A stretch of DNA of 40,733 nucleotides, from NCBI GenBank assembly GCA_947623555.1, contig CANQGW010000012.1:1-40733 (forward strand), given 5' to 3'. Made by a program: the position numbers and the translations under genes. Positions 1 to 8,372 of this stretch are shown here, one piece after another; position 1 is the stretch's first letter; each line of letters opens with the position of its first letter. The notes under the pieces are model-generated. The model was given only the letters and a program-made list of their open reading frames with translations. It was not told where the DNA came from and did no database searches. The stretch is from an uncultured Clostridia bacterium (GTDB lineage: Bacteria > Bacillota > Clostridia > TANB77 > CAG-508).

Positions 1-72
1 GGGCGCAATAGGGCTCGAACCTATGACCTCCTGCTTGTAAGGCAGATGCTCTCCCAGCTGAGCTATGCGCCC
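1..72 (-). tRNA. tRNA-Val (anticodon TAC)
   Basis: Read on the minus strand this is a complete 72-nt cloverleaf without CCA. It has a 7-bp acceptor stem (GGGCGCA with TGCGCCC), a D arm (GCTC/GAGC), an anticodon arm TCTGC-CTTACAA-GCAGG, a 5-nt variable loop and a T arm with loop TTCGAGC. The anticodon TAC reads GUA (valine). The 3' end coincides with the window edge, so an encoded CCA cannot be judged. It is transcribed away from rpsO from its own promoter (92-120). Confidence 0.95.
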
Positions 73-91
73 ATTTCTAATGACGTTTTTA

Positions 92-120
92 AGTATACTA
101 AATTTTAAAAAGAATGTCAA
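92..120 (-). promoter_or_regulatory. Promoter of tRNA-Val
   Basis: On the minus strand there is a perfect -35 box TTGACA (115-120), a 17-bp spacer and a -10 box TATACT (92-97). Initiation is expected near 85, about 12 bases before the tRNA 5' end. This is a strong vegetative sigma-factor promoter, as expected for a tRNA gene. Confidence 0.75.
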
Positions 121-157
121 GACATATTTATAAAAAAACTAAACTTTTATAAAACTC

Positions 158-186
158 TTGATTTTCTTGCCAAGATGTGGTAATAT
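158..186 (+). promoter_or_regulatory. Promoter of rpsO
   Basis: A -35 box TTGATT (158-163) is followed after 17 bases by TAATAT (181-186), preceded by TG at 178-179 (extended -10). An overlapping TATAAT at 184-189 gives a worse spacing of 20. The start would be near 193, leaving a leader of roughly 87 nt that carries the repeat structure at 215-256. Confidence 0.6.
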
Positions 187-214
187 AATAATGCTAAAAA
201 AAATAGTACCTTTT

Positions 215-256
215 ACTTGGTTTAAGAAAAAAACTCCTCTTAAACTCGGTTTAAGG
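215..256 (+). promoter_or_regulatory. rpsO leader with alternative hairpins
   Basis: Two near-identical 12-mers, ACTTGGTTTAAG (215-226) and ACTCGGTTTAAG (244-255), flank a complementary segment CTTAAAC (239-245). That segment can pair with GTTTAAG at 220-226 or, with a 3-base loop, with GTTTAAG at 249-255. The two 7-bp hairpins exclude each other and end about 15 bases before the ribosome binding site. Ribosomal protein S15 is known to autoregulate rpsO through leader RNA in several bacteria, so an S15-binding switch is a reasonable inference; the pairings are what the sequence shows. Confidence 0.45.
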
Positions 257-279
257 CAAATTAATTAAAGGAGGAAACT

Positions 280-543
280 ATGACAAAAGAAAGAAAACAA
301 GAAATAATTAATACTTATAAAAGAGACGAGAAAGACACTGGTTCACCAGAAGTTCAAATAGCTCTTTTAACAGAAAGAATTAATGAATTAACTGAACATT
401 TAAAAGTTCATGCAAAAGATAATCATTCAAGAAGAGGGCTTTTAAAAATGGTAGGTTCAAGAAGAAACTTACTAGGATATTTAGCTAAAAAAGATGTTCA
501 AAGATATAGAGACATCGTTGAAAAATTAGGATTAAGAAAATAA
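280..543 (+). CDS. rpsO: 30S ribosomal protein S15
   Basis: This 87-residue protein is full length for S15, a primary 16S rRNA-binding protein of the small-subunit platform. Family signatures are visible: [16 protein letters not shown] near residues 20-35, the H-x3-DNHSRRGL segment near 44-54, and the basic stretch [10 protein letters not shown] near 59-68. The start follows a strong AAAGGAGGAAACT ribosome binding site. The gene has its own promoter and a good terminator. It precedes pnp, the common order in bacteria, where S15 and polynucleotide phosphorylase are often coexpressed and autoregulated. Confidence 0.98.
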   Translation: MTKERKQEIINTYKRDEKDTGSPEVQIALLTERINELTEHLKVHAKDNHSRRGLLKMVGSRRNLLGYLAKKDVQRYRDIVEKLGLRK

Positions 544-551
544 TTTAAAAT

Positions 552-600
552 TTGGACGTTTGACCTAAAAAAGCAAACGTCCAATTTTCTGAATTTTTTT
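552..600 (+). terminator. Rho-independent terminator after rpsO
   Basis: An 11-bp perfect stem, TTGGACGTTTG (552-562) with CAAACGTCCAA (574-584), is followed by TTTT and then a run of seven T at 594-600. It sits directly after the rpsO stop, so pnp is probably mostly transcribed from its own start or by read-through. Confidence 0.85.
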
Positions 601-724
601 CATTTAATTTATAAATGGATAAAATTCTACAAAAAATTCAATAATATATATAAAACAATACACAAAATTAGTTAGTAGCTTGTATTATATACTAATTTAA
701 AAAAATTAATATATAATAGAGGTT

Positions 725-778
725 ACGCTAATTTAGTGTTGTTTTAATATAAATTTATAATGCTAACATTTAGTTAGC
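725..778 (+). promoter_or_regulatory. pnp leader with two small hairpins
   Basis: ACGCTA/TAGTGT (725-739, one G-U pair) and GCTAAC/GTTAGC (762-778) form two short hairpins just before the pnp ribosome binding site (GAAAGGAAG, about 787-795). In enterobacteria pnp is autoregulated through a leader hairpin; any similar role here is inference. I found no convincing -35/-10 pair between the rpsO terminator and pnp. Confidence 0.25.
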
Positions 779-800
779 TAAAAAAGAAAGGAAGAAATTT

Positions 801-2912
801 ATGTTTAAAATTTATGAAACAGAATTAGCAGGAAGAAAACTAACAATTGAAACAGGAAAAATTGCAGAACTTGCAAACGGTAGCGTAATGGTACGCTATG
901 GCGAAACAGTTGTTATGGTAAATGTAACAGCTGCAAAAGAACCAAAAGAAGGAGTTGACTTTTTCCCATTGTCAGTTGACTATGAAGAAAAGTTATATGC
1001 AGTAGGTAAAATTCCAGGAGGATTTACAAAAAGAGAAGGAAAACCAGCAGATAAGGCAATATTAACATCAAGGGCAATAGACAGGCCTTTAAGACCACTA
1101 TTTCCAAAAGATTTTAGAAATGACACATGTGTAGTAGCAACTGTATTATCAGTAGAACCAGACAATAGCCCAGAAGTTTGTAGCATGATAGGCGCTTCTG
1201 CAGCATTATCTATTTCAGATATTCCATTTAATGGACCAACAGCAGCAGTAGCAGTAGGATATGTAGATGATCAAATTGTTATTAACCCAACATTAGAACA
1301 AAGAGAAAAAAGTAGACTAACTTTAACAGTAGCAGGAACATTAGAAAAAATAACAATGATAGAAGCTGGAGCAGATGAAATACCAAACGATACTATGCTA
1401 GAAGCAATTAAAAAAGCACATGAAGAAATTAAAAGGATTTGTAATTTTATTTCAGACATTCAAAAAGATATTGGAAAACCAAAATTTGAATATAAATCTT
1501 TTGCAGTAGATCCAGAAGTATATAGTGAAATTGAAGCAAACTTTAAAGATAGAATGTACCAAGATGTACAAGCTACAGATAAAACAGTAAGAGATAGCAA
1601 CATAGAAAAAATTACAGAAGATATAACAGCATATTTTACAGAAAAATATGGAGAAGAAGCATTAGAAGAGAAAAAATCAGACATAGCAGATAGTATTCAT
1701 GACCTAGAAAAAGCATGTGTTAGACAAATGATATTAGAAGAACATAAACGTCCAGACGGAAGAAAAATAGACGAAATAAGACCACTTTCTTGCGAAGTAG
1801 GTGTACTTCCTAGAGTACATGGAAGCGCTATTTTTACAAGAGGACAAACTCAAGTTATGTCAGTAGTAACATTAGGAGTAAAAAGTGAAGAACAAATACT
1901 TGACGGTTTAGATGAAGAAGAAACAAAAAGATATATGCACCAATACAACTTCCCATCATACAGTGTAGGTGAAGCAAGACCATCACGTGGACCAGGAAGA
2001 AGAGAAATAGGACATGGGGCATTAGCAGAAAAAGCACTAGTTCCAGTAATCCCTTCAGAAGAAGAATTTCCTTATGCAATTCGTGTTGTATCAGAAGTAC
2101 TTTCTTCTAATGGTTCTACATCACAAGCAAGCATTTGCGGAAGTACACTTGCATTAATGGATGCAGGCGTACCAATTAAAAAGCCAGTAGCTGGTATCTC
2201 TACAGGTTTAGTAACAGATAAAACAGATCCAAGCAGATACATTATGCTTACAGATATTCAAGGAATTGAAGACTTCTTTGGAGACATGGACTTTAAAGTA
2301 GGTGGAACAAAAGACGGTATTACAGCAATTCAAGTAGATATAAAAATAGATGGTTTAACTTATGACATTATAAAAGAAGCATTTGAAAGAACAAAAGTAG
2401 CAAGAGATTATATTTTAGACAATGTAATGCTACCTGTAATTAATAAACCAAGAGAAGAAATTTCAAAATATGCACCAAAAATTATGACAGCAACTATTAG
2501 CACAGAAAAAATAAAAGATGTAATAGGACCTGGTGGAAAAATGATTAACAAAATTATTGATGAAACAGGTGTAAAAATTGATATTTCAGATGATGGAAAA
2601 GTATTTGTATATGCACAAGATGCAGAGCAAGGTAAAAAAGCAATGGATATGATTTTAGATATAGCAAAGGTTATTGAAGCTGGGCAAATTTACAATGGAG
2701 TTGTAACTAGAATAATGCCATTTGGAGCTTTTGTAGATTTAGGCGGAGGAAACGAAGGCTTACTTCATATATCTAAAATTTCAAGCAAAAGGGTAGAAAA
2801 GGTAGAAGATGTATTAAATATTGGTGATGAGGTTACAGTTAAGGTTTCTGAAATTGATAACCAAGGTAGAATTAATTTAAACATGAAGGACCTAGAAGCT
2901 AAAGAAAATTAA
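801..2912 (+). CDS. pnp: Polyribonucleotide nucleotidyltransferase (PNPase)
   Basis: This is a 703-residue, full-length PNPase, the phosphorolytic 3'-5' exoribonuclease of mRNA turnover. The domain order is as expected: first RNase PH domain (about 10-140, with TKREGKPADKAILTSRAIDR near 76), the helical domain (about 145-230), the second catalytic RNase PH domain (about 315-540, with RPDGRKIDEIRPL and GGTKDGITAIQVDIKIDG), a KH domain (about 553-612, GPGGKMINKI loop) and an S1 domain (about 620-692, GVVTRIMPFGAFVDL). The start is preceded by AAAGGAAG. Downstream lies an unrelated gene with its own promoter. Confidence 0.98.
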   Translation: MFKIYETELAGRKLTIETGKIAELANGSVMVRYGETVVMVNVTAAKEPKEGVDFFPLSVDYEEKLYAVGKIPGGFTKREGKPADKAILTSRAIDRPLRPLFPKDFRNDTCVVATVLSVEPDNSPEVCSMIGASAALSISDIPFNGPTAAVAVGYVDDQIVINPTLEQREKSRLTLTVAGTLEKITMIEAGADEIPNDTMLEAIKKAHEEIKRICNFISDIQKDIGKPKFEYKSFAVDPEVYSEIEANFKDRMYQDVQATDKTVRDSNIEKITEDITAYFTEKYGEEALEEKKSDIADSIHDLEKACVRQMILEEHKRPDGRKIDEIRPLSCEVGVLPRVHGSAIFTRGQTQVMSVVTLGVKSEEQILDGLDEEETKRYMHQYNFPSYSVGEARPSRGPGRREIGHGALAEKALVPVIPSEEEFPYAIRVVSEVLSSNGSTSQASICGSTLALMDAGVPIKKPVAGISTGLVTDKTDPSRYIMLTDIQGIEDFFGDMDFKVGGTKDGITAIQVDIKIDGLTYDIIKEAFERTKVARDYILDNVMLPVINKPREEISKYAPKIMTATISTEKIKDVIGPGGKMINKIIDETGVKIDISDDGKVFVYAQDAEQGKKAMDMILDIAKVIEAGQIYNGVVTRIMPFGAFVDLGGGNEGLLHISKISSKRVEKVEDVLNIGDEVTVKVSEIDNQGRINLNMKDLEAKEN

Positions 2913-2948
2913 TTTTCTTAAGAATTACTTAATTTAAAACAATAGAAG

Positions 2949-2977
2949 TTGCAAAAAAAATAATATTATAGTATAAT
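2949..2977 (+). promoter_or_regulatory. Promoter of the GT2 synthase gene
   Basis: TTGCAA (2949-2954), a 17-bp spacer and a perfect TATAAT (2972-2977) lie in the pnp-GT2 intergenic region. Initiation is expected near 2984, about 63 bases before the start codon at 3047. Confidence 0.65.
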
Positions 2978-3046
2978 AAATATTGTTAAAAAAACAAGCA
3001 TACAATATATGGTAAATAATTAAAGAAATGTAAAAGGAGAGAAAAA

Positions 3047-4300
3047 ATGGAATATTTATATATCATACAACAAGCATTAGTATGGATTATAACAATATTC
3101 TGGTTATATCAACTTGCAATTAGCATTTGCTCATTAATAAAATTAAAAGACAAACCATTATTAGTCAACAAAAATCATAGATTTATGGCAATTATACCAG
3201 CACATAATGAAGAAAGCGTAGTAGCAGAATTAATAGAAAGTTTAAAAAAACAAAATTATCCTAAAGAATTATTAGATATTTATGTTATTGCAGATAATTG
3301 CACAGACGGTACTGCACAAGTAGCAAAAGAAGCAGGAGCAATAGTATATCAAAGATTTGATCCAGAAAGAAAAACCAAAGGTTATGCATTAGACTGGTTC
3401 TTAAAGCAAAAAATAGAAGAAAATGCTCAATATGACGCATTTTGTATATTTGACGCAGACAACATAGTAGATCCAAACTTTATAAAAAACATGAACAAAA
3501 AACTTTGCCAAGGCGAAGACGTAGTACAAGGATATAGAGACATTAAAAATCCCACAGACAACTGGATTACAGCAGGATATGCAATATTTTACTGGACAAT
3601 GAACCGTTTTTATCATTTAGCAAGATATAATGTAGGATTATCACCATTAATAAATGGTACAGGATTTATGGTAAAATTTGATGTTGTAAAACCAGATGGA
3701 TGGGATACAAAAACATTAACAGAAGACATTGAATTTTCATTAAAAAGAATTATTAAAGGTAAAAAATTAGGTTGGGCAACAGATGCAATTGTTTATGATG
3801 AACAACCATTAGGATTTAAACAAAGCTGGAAACAAAGAACTAGATGGACAGTTGGACACATGCAATGTATTAAAGAATATACTAAACCATTAGCATTAGC
3901 TATTAAAGAGCATAAAACTATAATGAATTTTGACGGTTTCTTATACATTATTGGAAGTATACCTATGTTTGTTGCTACATTATTTTTACTATTCTTAAAT
4001 TTTGTAATGTATGCAGGGCAAGGAATGACAACAACCGACTTAATTATAAATGTATTAAGATATTTAATACCAACATTTATATTGCCAATTATGACAGCAG
4101 TAATGATTATGCTATTAGATAAAAGACCAATTAAGCCAATGATAAAAGGTTTAATGTGTTATCCATTATTTTTAGGTTCATGGCTTATGATTAACTTTAA
4201 ATGTTTATTTAAAAGAGATACAACATGGGATAAAATTGAACATATTAGAAAAATTGCAATTAATGAAGTGGCAAGCACAAATACAGAAAAAATTGATTAA
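3047..4300 (+). CDS. Membrane GT2 glycosyltransferase, processive type
   Basis: This is a 417-residue family 2 glycosyltransferase of the cellulose/poly-N-acetylglucosamine synthase type. It has an N-terminal membrane helix (about 5-30), a GT-A domain with IIPAHNEESVV (about 51), ADNCTDGT (about 84), the DxD-like FDADN (about 143), the acceptor-base motif TEDIEF (about 227) and QRTRW (about 263), a Q-x-x-R-W box typical of processive synthases. Three C-terminal helices follow (about 300-325, 335-362, 370-392). It likely polymerises or transfers a sugar from a UDP donor at the inner face of the membrane. The polymer cannot be told from sequence. The ribosome binding site is AAAAGGAGAG. Confidence 0.85.
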   Translation: MEYLYIIQQALVWIITIFWLYQLAISICSLIKLKDKPLLVNKNHRFMAIIPAHNEESVVAELIESLKKQNYPKELLDIYVIADNCTDGTAQVAKEAGAIVYQRFDPERKTKGYALDWFLKQKIEENAQYDAFCIFDADNIVDPNFIKNMNKKLCQGEDVVQGYRDIKNPTDNWITAGYAIFYWTMNRFYHLARYNVGLSPLINGTGFMVKFDVVKPDGWDTKTLTEDIEFSLKRIIKGKKLGWATDAIVYDEQPLGFKQSWKQRTRWTVGHMQCIKEYTKPLALAIKEHKTIMNFDGFLYIIGSIPMFVATLFLLFLNFVMYAGQGMTTTDLIINVLRYLIPTFILPIMTAVMIMLLDKRPIKPMIKGLMCYPLFLGSWLMINFKCLFKRDTTWDKIEHIRKIAINEVASTNTEKID

Positions 4301-4348
4301 TAATAAAAAAGTCTGTTATAAAATTTTATAACAGACTTTTTTATTATT
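4299..4348. terminator. Bidirectional terminator, perfect 50-bp palindrome
   Basis: Two 25-base arms, 4299-4323 and 4324-4348, are exact inverted complements with no unpaired base. The core is GTCTGTTATAAAA and its complement, flanked by A-rich and T-rich ends. It overlaps the stop codon of the plus-strand GT2 gene (4298-4300) and contains the stop of the convergent minus-strand gene (4344-4346), so it can terminate both transcripts. Confidence 0.92.
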
Positions 4349-5844
4349 GTTTTAATCTTCTAATATAAATAGATGCGATAGGAATTAAAACTACAATATA
4401 TGGAATAATATATCTTGATTTTGCTTCCCACAATATATGAAATGCAAATCCACCTATAAAAATAGTAATTAAAAATATAATATCTAACGAAATATTTTTT
4501 CTGTTTTGTATTAAAACAATTAGGCTACAAATACAAGTTAACATTAATAATACCTTTTGATAAAAAGTTAATGGGCTAATAATATTTTCAAGTGGGTCAT
4601 TATCTTCCAATGTAGTATTATTTCTAACTGCTGAATAAGTATTTTCAGTCCACATAGAAGCCATTTTCATAGTGTAAAATTTAAAAGCTTCATTTGGGTT
4701 TTCCCAAAAATAATTTAATCTTTGCAATACTTTTTCCTTATATTCTTCCTTTACAGAATCTGGGTCTTTTAAAGCAGGTTCTCCAATATTTTCATCATAC
4801 CAACCATTTGCCCTTGGACCGCTTATCTTCCATTGCAATAAGAATAAAACTAATAGTTGGATATGACTTTGTTTTATCTAATTGATATTTATTAATGTAG
4901 TAACTTTGAACTACAAAAGATGGGAAAATTGCAATTACTACATACATTATAATTATCAAACTACTTAATAAATTTTGCTTAAAAGTATTTTTCTTTATTT
5001 TACTTAATAAACTTAAAACTAAATAAATAACAGTAGCAATTATAAAAATTAAACTATTCATTCTTAACATATATGCTACGGCAGTAAAAGCAGAAGCAAT
5101 AATAGCAAACTTTAAATTTTCACTTTTTGTATATCTCATCATAAAATAAACAGCACATAAACATAAAGCTAAACTCGGAATATCACCATAAACAAAGGTA
5201 GATAGCATTGGCAAAGTAAAAAATGTTAATATTAATGTTAAAAACAATACTTTATTAACTTTATAATCATTAGATAAAAGTTTAATAATATTGTATAGAG
5301 CAACAATTATTACAATATTACTAGCAACATTTAATATTCTTAAAATACCACCTTCACCAAAATGAAAAATCCTTAAAAACAAACTATATATAAATGAAGC
5401 AGAAATTTGTTGCTGGTATGCTTGCATATACTTGCCAATAGAAATGCCAGCATATGAATTATAAGAAAGTACGTCTTTAACAGTGCCATTATAAATTCCT
5501 TTAGCCAAATCGCAAACATGCCCTTGGTCACCTACAATTGCAGGTCTTACTACAATTGTCCATATTACACAAAATGAGACGTAAATGGTTAAAGCTGCAA
5601 TAAATAAATACTTTCTAACTTTCTTTTTCACCTCATCATTTTCACCATTATATAAATAATTGTTTATAAATTTAGTAAATAAAAATATTACTATTCCAGT
5701 TATAACAAGTAAAGCAACATATAAAAGTGAATTTCCCAAAATAGTTACATGCTCTTTAGCATCAAGGTTTGCAGTAAAAAGAAAATTTAAAATTATAACA
5801 ATACTTAAAAAAATAACGCCAATAAACAATATAAACTTTTTCAC
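4344..5844 (-). CDS. GT-C-type membrane glycosyltransferase, +1 shift at CGG
   Basis: Two overlapping frames form one protein of 499 residues if one base is skipped at the in-frame CGG codon (minus strand, 4821-4819). The first frame (GTG start at 5844, residues 1-341) holds about nine hydrophobic helices. Without a shift it ends seven codons after CGG. The second frame continues as GPRANGWYDENIGEP and ends with a soluble loop and two more helices. The larger transferase at 25543-27675 has the same plan and aligns across the junction (its FYIMIGTN...AAWNTED against SFILIAMED...ANGWYDE). Such proteins usually transfer sugars from polyprenyl-phosphate donors outside the membrane. The acceptor is unknown. 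If the shift does not occur, this is a pseudogene. Confidence 0.7.
4819..4821 (-). other. In-frame CGG, inferred +1 frameshift site 1
   Basis: On the minus strand the codons read GAT AAG CGG TCC. Codon 342 is CGG. Skipping its C gives GAT AAG GGT CCA (Asp-Lys-Gly-Pro) and opens the downstream 158-residue frame. The unshifted frame stops after seven more codons. This is one of only three in-frame CGG codons found in the window. Confidence 0.6.
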
Positions 5845-5935
5845 TAATTATTTTTCCCCCTATAATAATGTAAAAACATTATATTATAAACTTGTCAAAA
5901 AATAAAGTTTAATGTAAAAAAAGATACAACTAGTA

Positions 5936-5964
5936 TTGAGAAACTAAATTCCATGTGATAAAAT
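5936..5964 (+). promoter_or_regulatory. Promoter of the GT-C / P-loop / cmk / galE operon
   Basis: TTGAGA (5936-5941), 17 bases, then TAAAAT (5959-5964), with TG at 5956-5957 giving an extended -10. Initiation is expected near 5971, about 20 bases before the start codon at 5993. The genes to 10052 follow with gaps of 12-15 bases, so one transcript is likely. Confidence 0.6.
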
Positions 5965-5992
5965 GTAAAAAAATAATATGGAGAAAAAATAT

Positions 5993-7489
5993 ATGAAAAA
6001 ATTAAAATATTTACATATTGGCATAATAATAATAGGAATTTTATTTATTATGCTATCAGCATTTCATAGCAATATTTGGTTTGATGAAAGCTATTCAGTA
6101 GCAATTGCAAAACATAACTTTATAGATATTTGGAATATTACAGGTAATGATGTACATCCAGCATTATACTATTGGATGCTACACATTGTATTTATACTAT
6201 TTGGCAACAATGTAGTTATGTTTAGGTTATTTTCAGTATTAGCTATTGTAATATTAGGCATACTAGGAATAACACATATACGCAAAGACTTTGGAGAAAA
6301 AGTAGGAATATTATTTTCATTTTTGTCATATTTTTTACCAGCATGCTGTACATACAGCCAAGAAATTAGAATGTACTCATGGGCATGCCTATTTACATGC
6401 CTAATGTGTATTTACGCATACAGATTTTATAATAACCTAAAAAACAATGAAAAAAGTGTTAAAAACTTGATTATATTTGGCATTTTTAGCATTGCAAGTT
6501 GTTATACACATTATTATGCTTTAGTTACTGCATGTGTAGTTAACTTTATACTTTTAATATACTTAATAAAAAATATAAAAAAATACAAAAAAGCATTTAG
6601 AAATTTCTTAATTTTAGCAGTATGCCAAATAGCTTTATATATACCATGGCTACCTTATTTATTTAAACAAATTACACATGTAGGAGCTGGCTTTTGGATC
6701 GTACTTGGAATTAATACATTAGTAGAAGTGCCAAGTTTTCAGTTTAGAAGGCAATTAGACACAGTTTTTACATTTGATGCCCATACAATAATTGCACTTG
6801 TTATTGCAATTTTAATATATGCTTATATTGGATATAGAATTTATAAAGCTAAAAAAGAAAAAGAAAGTATAAAACCAGGAATTTGGGCAATTATTGTTTA
6901 CTCATCAGTTGTAGGACTTTATTTAATAGTATCATTAATTCTTTTCTCACCAGTTATATATTCAAGATACTTATTTGCACTTACTGGAATTTATATTTTT
7001 GCAATAGCCTTCTTTATGGCAAAAGAAAAAAGAAAATGGGTAACAGCAATTATTTGTGCTATCATTTTAGCAATGGCAATATGGAGCAATGTAACTAATA
7101 TGTTAATTAACTATGATGATAGCAATATGAAACAAGTAGAATATATAAAAGAAAATATAAAGCCAGACGATATAATTATTTATTCTAATATTGGTAATGG
7201 TGGCGTTATAGCAGCATTTTTCCCAGAATATAAACAATACTTTATAAATTCAGAGTATTGGGATGTAGAAATAGCATATAAAGCGTATGGACCAGGAATG
7301 GAAACAGTATATACCAAAGAAGAAGCTATTAAAAACTATCATGGTAGAATTTGGCTAATAGATTCAGAATACCCTGATTTATATGAAAATTTCCCAAAGG
7401 ATGGAATAACTTTATTAGAAGGCCCAAAAAGATTTGATACAAAATATCAAAACTACAAATATAATATTTTCTTATTAGAAAAGAAATAA
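5993..7489 (+). CDS. PMT/ArnT-like GT-C membrane glycosyltransferase
   Basis: This polytopic membrane protein has the first-loop signature of GT39/PMT_2 proteins: IWFDESYSVAIAK followed by VHPALYYWMLH, with the acidic DE pair expected to be catalytic. About ten helices fill residues 5-370, and a soluble C-terminal domain of about 120 residues follows. Family members move a sugar from a polyprenyl-phosphate carrier to a lipid, protein or polymer outside the membrane. I chose ATG 5993 (MKKLKYLH) over the in-frame ATG at 5978 because the GGAG ribosome binding site overlaps the 5978 codon and lies at the right distance from 5993. The product has 498 residues. Confidence 0.85.
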   Translation: MKKLKYLHIGIIIIGILFIMLSAFHSNIWFDESYSVAIAKHNFIDIWNITGNDVHPALYYWMLHIVFILFGNNVVMFRLFSVLAIVILGILGITHIRKDFGEKVGILFSFLSYFLPACCTYSQEIRMYSWACLFTCLMCIYAYRFYNNLKNNEKSVKNLIIFGIFSIASCYTHYYALVTACVVNFILLIYLIKNIKKYKKAFRNFLILAVCQIALYIPWLPYLFKQITHVGAGFWIVLGINTLVEVPSFQFRRQLDTVFTFDAHTIIALVIAILIYAYIGYRIYKAKKEKESIKPGIWAIIVYSSVVGLYLIVSLILFSPVIYSRYLFALTGIYIFAIAFFMAKEKRKWVTAIICAIILAMAIWSNVTNMLINYDDSNMKQVEYIKENIKPDDIIIYSNIGNGGVIAAFFPEYKQYFINSEYWDVEIAYKAYGPGMETVYTKEEAIKNYHGRIWLIDSEYPDLYENFPKDGITLLEGPKRFDTKYQNYKYNIFLLEKK

Positions 7490-7502
7490 AGGAGAAAATG
7501 TA

Positions 7503-8360
7503 ATGCAACTTTTTAACAATATAAACCAAAATGAAGAAATAAAAGTTTATGCATTTGTAGGTCCATCAGGAACAGGCAAAAGCTACAGAGCACAAATGGT
7601 AGCAAACGAAAATAATATAAGTTATATTATAGATGATGGACTATTAATTAACGAAAATGATGTTGTTTGCGGTGTATCTGCAAAAAAAGCACCTAGTAAA
7701 GTAGAAACTGTAAAAAAAGCTATATTCGTATATGAAAAAGAACGAAACGAAATGAAAAGAGCAATTAAAAAATATAAGCCAGAGGCAATATTAATTTTAG
7801 GAACATCTGACGGCATGGTCGAAAAAATTACACAAAATTTAGATTTACCTAAACCATGTAAAACTATATATATACAAGATGTAGCAACAGAAACAGAAAT
7901 GGAAACAGCGAAAAGAATGCGTACTACTCAAGGCAAGCATGTTATACCTGTACCTACATTCGAAATAAAAAAAGACTTTTCAGGATATATTTTAGATCCA
8001 CTACAAATATTTAAATTTAAAGGAAAAGGAAATGACCCATATATGGCAGAAAAATCAATAATAAGACCAACTTTTAGCTATATGGGAAACTTTACAATAT
8101 CTGACACAGTATTTAGGCAAATAGCAGAATATTTAGCAAAACGTTCAGATGCAATATATAAAGTCATGAGAACAAGAGTAGAAAGCACTCCAGAAGGACC
8201 TAATATTTATATGGAAATATCAATAAATTATGGATATAATATATTAGACACATTAAGGGAATTTAAACAAAAAATAAAAAGAGAAATTGAAATTTTAACT
8301 ACTATGACTGTACAAGATATAACAATTGTAGCAAAAGAAATTCATATAAAAGAAGGATAA
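7503..8360 (+). CDS. P-loop NTPase with Asp23/Gls24-like C-terminus
   Basis: The 285-residue protein starts with a Walker A motif, AFVGPSGTGKSYRAQ (about residues 18-32). A nucleotide-binding region follows with hydrophobic strands such as AILILGTSD (about 97-105). The last 80 residues (MRTRVESTPEG..IYMEISINYG.NILDTLREF..IKREIEILT.MTVQDITIVAKEIHI) resemble the Asp23/Gls24 envelope-stress fold seen in Firmicute DUF322 proteins. The substrate is unknown. It lies between a GT-C transferase and cmk with 12-13 base gaps. The start region reads GGAGAAAATGTAATG, so an ATG-TAA minimal frame sits just before the true ATG at 7503. Confidence 0.75.
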   Translation: MQLFNNINQNEEIKVYAFVGPSGTGKSYRAQMVANENNISYIIDDGLLINENDVVCGVSAKKAPSKVETVKKAIFVYEKERNEMKRAIKKYKPEAILILGTSDGMVEKITQNLDLPKPCKTIYIQDVATETEMETAKRMRTTQGKHVIPVPTFEIKKDFSGYILDPLQIFKFKGKGNDPYMAEKSIIRPTFSYMGNFTISDTVFRQIAEYLAKRSDAIYKVMRTRVESTPEGPNIYMEISINYGYNILDTLREFKQKIKREIEILTTMTVQDITIVAKEIHIKEG

Positions 8361-8372
8361 AAGGAGGAAAAT

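Noticed and set aside
2902..2924. Overlapping short palindromes at the pnp stop codon
   Set aside because: AAGAAAATT/AATTTTCTT has no loop and no T-run and is all A/T apart from two G-C pairs. It is not convincing as a terminator.
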